DNA from: Clostridiales bacterium
GTDB lineage: Bacteria; Bacillota; Clostridia; Lachnospirales; Lachnospiraceae
Reading direction: 5' to 3'
Assembly: GCA_012735495.1 (NCBI GenBank)
Contig: JAAYHD010000032.1
Coordinates: 43,762 to 107,761, forward strand
Length of the DNA: 64,000 nucleotides
Position numbers and translations under genes: made by a program. Positions 61,928-64,000 of this stretch are shown piece by piece. Every line of letters begins with the position of its first letter. The first letter of the stretch is position 1. The notes below the pieces were generated by a model. The model was not told the origin of the DNA, ran no database searches, and saw nothing but the letters and a program-made list of their open reading frames with translations.

Positions 61928-62791
61928 TCAAAGAAGATTATTAATATGCCTTTTATGCTGAATAATAAACTGCAGCATTCGGCGATTTGTTTTTGCAATA
62001 TCTTTGAATTCATCATGGCTTTCGAAGTATGCAATACAAATCATCTGGATGGAGCAGATTACATAAAACACCGCCTGTTTTTCTTCCCGGGTCAGTTTAC
62101 CTTCAATATTATAGCCATGCAGGAGTCCGCTGAGAATATCTAACCATTTTTCATAAGCCTCATCACTTGATTCAGCCAAAATTCCTGTTGCACAGTAACA
62201 GACATCCCACAAGCGCACATTCACTTCAATTAAATCAAAATCAATAAATCCGCTTACCTCATCATTTTCAAACAGGATGTTGCCGGGATTGGGGTCACGA
62301 TGGATAAGCTGTTTCGGCAGTTTATCATAAAGCCTGCCAAAGCTTTCAATATAATCATCAAAAAAACTGTCGCCAATTCCCATATCCCATTGAATATTCT
62401 GTTGCCTAACATTTGGAAGCGCCCAATCCACAACATTTTTATATATGTTCACTTCGTCAGGTAAAATGTCTTTTTGTATGGCTTTTAGCGCCTTATGCAG
62501 CCGTGCGATGCTTTTACCGTATTCTTCACCGAGCCTTATACAATTATCTCCAAACATGTCGCGCTTGGAAAGCGGATTACCTTTTATTCTTTGAGTTAAG
62601 ACGAAAATTTTGCTTCCATCCGGATATTCACTGCCGGTTTTCGTCGGTATTGGAAGGGAAGAAGTAAAACCCTGTTTATTCAGCGCCCTGGCAGCATTAA
62701 GGCTTTTCATTAATTTCTCCCGGTCTTCGGTTTTTAGGATATAATCCGTACCGACTGCCCAAACATTTCCGGAAGCCTTTGCTCCATCCAT
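61928..62791 (-). CDS. aminoglycoside phosphotransferase/choline kinase-fold protein, N-terminus probably longer
   Basis: The ORF gives 287 residues with the APH fold: QLIHRDPNPGNILFENDEVSGFIDFDLIEVNVRLWDVCYCATG holds the catalytic Asp (HRDPNPGN) and the metal Asp (IDFD). Lys in YILKTED would bind ATP. It phosphorylates a small molecule or, less likely, an antibiotic. The reading frame stays open for 27 codons before the ATG (YTEKELRKILENWDIDKNL), reaching GGAGG seven bases ahead of an ATA codon at 62872, so an ATA start or mutated ATG is likely. See findings. Confidence 0.85.
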   Translation of the reverse strand: MDGAKASGNVWAVGTDYILKTEDREKLMKSLNAARALNKQGFTSSLPIPTKTGSEYPDGSKIFVLTQRIKGNPLSKRDMFGDNCIRLGEEYGKSIARLHKALKAIQKDILPDEVNIYKNVVDWALPNVRQQNIQWDMGIGDSFFDDYIESFGRLYDKLPKQLIHRDPNPGNILFENDEVSGFIDFDLIEVNVRLWDVCYCATGILAESSDEAYEKWLDILSGLLHGYNIEGKLTREEKQAVFYVICSIQMICIAYFESHDEFKDIAKTNRRMLQFIIQHKRHINNLL

Positions 62792-62943
62792 GAGAGTAAT
62801 ATTGACTATTGGCAGGTTTTTATCTATATCCCAGTTCTCTAAAATTTTTCGCAGTTCTTTTTCTGTATATATTTTGCCACCTCCAAATTAATTGGTATGT
62901 GCAAGCCCTCAGAATGCTCTTTGGAGCATTTCATAAACATCTA

Positions 62944-63564
62944 TTATCTTATGAAATTTGTAAAAACCCTTTTTTCCTTTTCAGGCAGGCCAAACTCTTT
63001 CTTACCGAGCTCAATGCTTTTCATAAGAAAAACCATGTTTCTTGCAAGAGTCCTCATAGTCTGCATACCTTCTTCATCCTGTTTTGCTTCACCGGGACGG
63101 CCGCCATGAATTAAGTTCCAGTATTGGCTGGATGCTATAGGCATCCCGGTATTAGTGAAATATTTATTAAGCTGATCAAATGTTGAAGTGCACCCTCCTC
63201 TTCTTGCGCATACGACACAAGCCCCAACCTTCATGGTTTTGTCAAAATGTTGTGTGCTGTAAAAAAGCCTGTCCAGGCACGCTATAAGAGTTGCGTTCGC
63301 AGAGGCGTAATAAACCGGGCTTGCTACAACAAGACCATCCGCCTCTTCAAATAACGGGGCCAATTCATTAACCTCATCATCAAACACGCATTTTCTTTCT
63401 TTAAAACAATGATGACAGGCGATACATCCTCTAATGCATTTATCGCCTACTACAACCTCTGTACATTCAATACTCGCTTCTTTAAATATTTTCTTCATCT
63501 CATTGAGTGCCACACTGCAATTACCCTCTTTTCTTGGACTTCCGTTAATGATTAAAACCTTCAT
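62944..63564 (-). CDS. flavodoxin-fold NADPH-dependent FMN reductase family protein
   Basis: About 206 residues: KVLIINGSPRKEGNCSVALNEM (FMN phosphate loop), CIRGCIACHHCFKERKCVFDDEVNEL (Cys-rich insert common in iron-sulfur flavoproteins), ADGLVVASPVYYASANATL and ACVVCARRGGCTSTFDQL. It transfers electrons through FMN, perhaps reducing quinones or metals in anaerobes. ATG 63564 follows GAGAGGTG. Confidence 0.88.
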   Translation of the reverse strand: MKVLIINGSPRKEGNCSVALNEMKKIFKEASIECTEVVVGDKCIRGCIACHHCFKERKCVFDDEVNELAPLFEEADGLVVASPVYYASANATLIACLDRLFYSTQHFDKTMKVGACVVCARRGGCTSTFDQLNKYFTNTGMPIASSQYWNLIHGGRPGEAKQDEEGMQTMRTLARNMVFLMKSIELGKKEFGLPEKEKRVFTNFIR

Positions 63565-63635
63565 AAGCAATTCACCTCTCCGGGAAATATTTTAGCATAA
63601 AGATATAGCCGGTACAATGGATTGGTGTCTTTACT

Positions 63636-63682
63636 AAAAAAAGAAATGACAAATGACTTGCGTCATTTGCCATTTCTTTTTT
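63636..63682. terminator. strong terminator after tRNA-Leu
   Basis: AAGAAATGACAAATGAC and GTCATTTGCCATTTCTT (one mismatch) around a TTGC loop, with an A run before and a T run after, so it can end transcripts from both sides. It lies 4 bp after the tRNA 3' end. Confidence 0.85.
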
Positions 63683-63685
63683 AAG

Positions 63686-63771
63686 TGCAGTCGACGGGAC
63701 TTGAACCCGTACCCAGTTTAACCCGGACTAGATCCTTAGTCTAGCGCGTATGCCAATTCCGCCACGACTGC
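63686..63771 (-). tRNA. tRNA-Leu (anticodon AAG)
   Basis: 86 nt with acceptor stem GCAGTCG/CGACTGC and discriminator A, D-arm GGCGGAATTGGCATACGCG, anticodon stem-loop CTAGA-CTAAGGA-TCTAG giving anticodon AAG, a class II long variable arm and the T-loop GGTTCAAGTCC. The long variable arm and sequence identify leucine. CCA is not encoded. A34 would be deaminated to inosine to read CUU/CUC. The remaining 63772-64000 shows no gene. Confidence 0.93.
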
Positions 63772-64000
63772 TTATTGTATCGGTTCCGCTGAAAATTGAC
63801 CAGCGAACGAAATATATTATAACAATGTTTTTTGTAAAATGCAACACAATTCTTATCAGTTTTATACTCTTAAAAATTGCAATATTAAATGCCGTGCAAA
63901 ATTTGGTAAATCCATTGCTTATTGGAATAAATTCTATGTATATACCGCCATTTCTATGGCTGACCTATAACCAAACATTCTTCTTGGATATTCATTAATC

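Noticed and set aside
61852-62034. 60-codon minus-strand ORF after the phosphotransferase
   Set aside because: Overlaps the 3' end of that gene in another frame and the terminator hairpin; no ribosome binding site.

Overview
The window looks like chromosome from a spore-forming Firmicute of the class Clostridia. It carries a cotJA-cotJB-cotJC operon, a CotA-type laccase and a CotH-type protein. It also has a serine T-box leader, SigA-type promoters, strong Gram-positive ribosome binding sites, a class II (B12-dependent) ribonucleotide reductase and an ArsR-DUF2087 regulator. No genus can be named from the sequence alone. I see no phage, insertion sequence, integrase or CRISPR array; the window is ordinary chromosome with two inserted-looking catabolic islands.

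Region 1 (1-12921) is a divergent catabolic island. On the minus strand run a PPC-domain protein, a complete branched-chain-amino-acid-type (HAAT/Liv) ABC transporter and the start of a class II aldolase cut by the window edge. A LacI-family regulator lies next. On the plus strand follow a TIM-barrel epimerase/isomerase, a beta-keto acid cleavage enzyme (BKACE, DUF849), a thiolase, a DUF1537 four-carbon acid sugar kinase, an NAD-type SDR and an RpiB-family isomerase. Five copies of a TGTAAACGTTTACA-like operator flank both arms, so the island is probably one LacI-controlled regulon. The enzyme mix (sugar-acid kinase plus acetyl-CoA-dependent keto acid cleavage) matches no complete pathway I know.

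Region 2 (13047-42462) is housekeeping, sporulation and envelope: cotJ, a lipid kinase, a VanZ-like protein, a nuclease-XPD helicase fusion, a UvrD-like helicase, gltX, a four-gene MacB-like ABC system with a large CARDB protein and a GYID-repeat membrane protein, an AI-2E family permease, a MoxR-DUF58-transglutaminase module, a foldase-like protein, trkAH and nrdJ with NrdR boxes on its promoter.

Region 3 (42704-53542) is a second catabolic island, an apparent 11-gene minus-strand operon. It encodes a ribose-type ABC transporter, an MBL-fold hydrolase, a Tm-1-like protein, RpiB- and TPI-family isomerases, a class II aldolase/adducin protein, a GntR regulator and a RuBisCO-like protein. RuBisCO-like decarboxylase plus TPI-like plus RpiB-like enzymes resembles the known D-apionate route via L-erythrulose-1-phosphate and D-erythrulose-4-phosphate to D-erythrose-4-phosphate, but the kinase and dehydrogenase steps are not in this operon.

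Region 4 (53800-64000) holds the T-box-controlled serS, the cotH-cotA spore-coat pair with an RNA hairpin that could mask the cotH ribosome binding site, a ProXp-like deacylase, an ArsR regulator pair, an aminoglycoside phosphotransferase-fold protein, a flavodoxin-fold reductase and a tRNA-Leu with anticodon AAG. Two genes appear to lack a normal start codon at their expected N-terminus (the PPC gene and the phosphotransferase gene).
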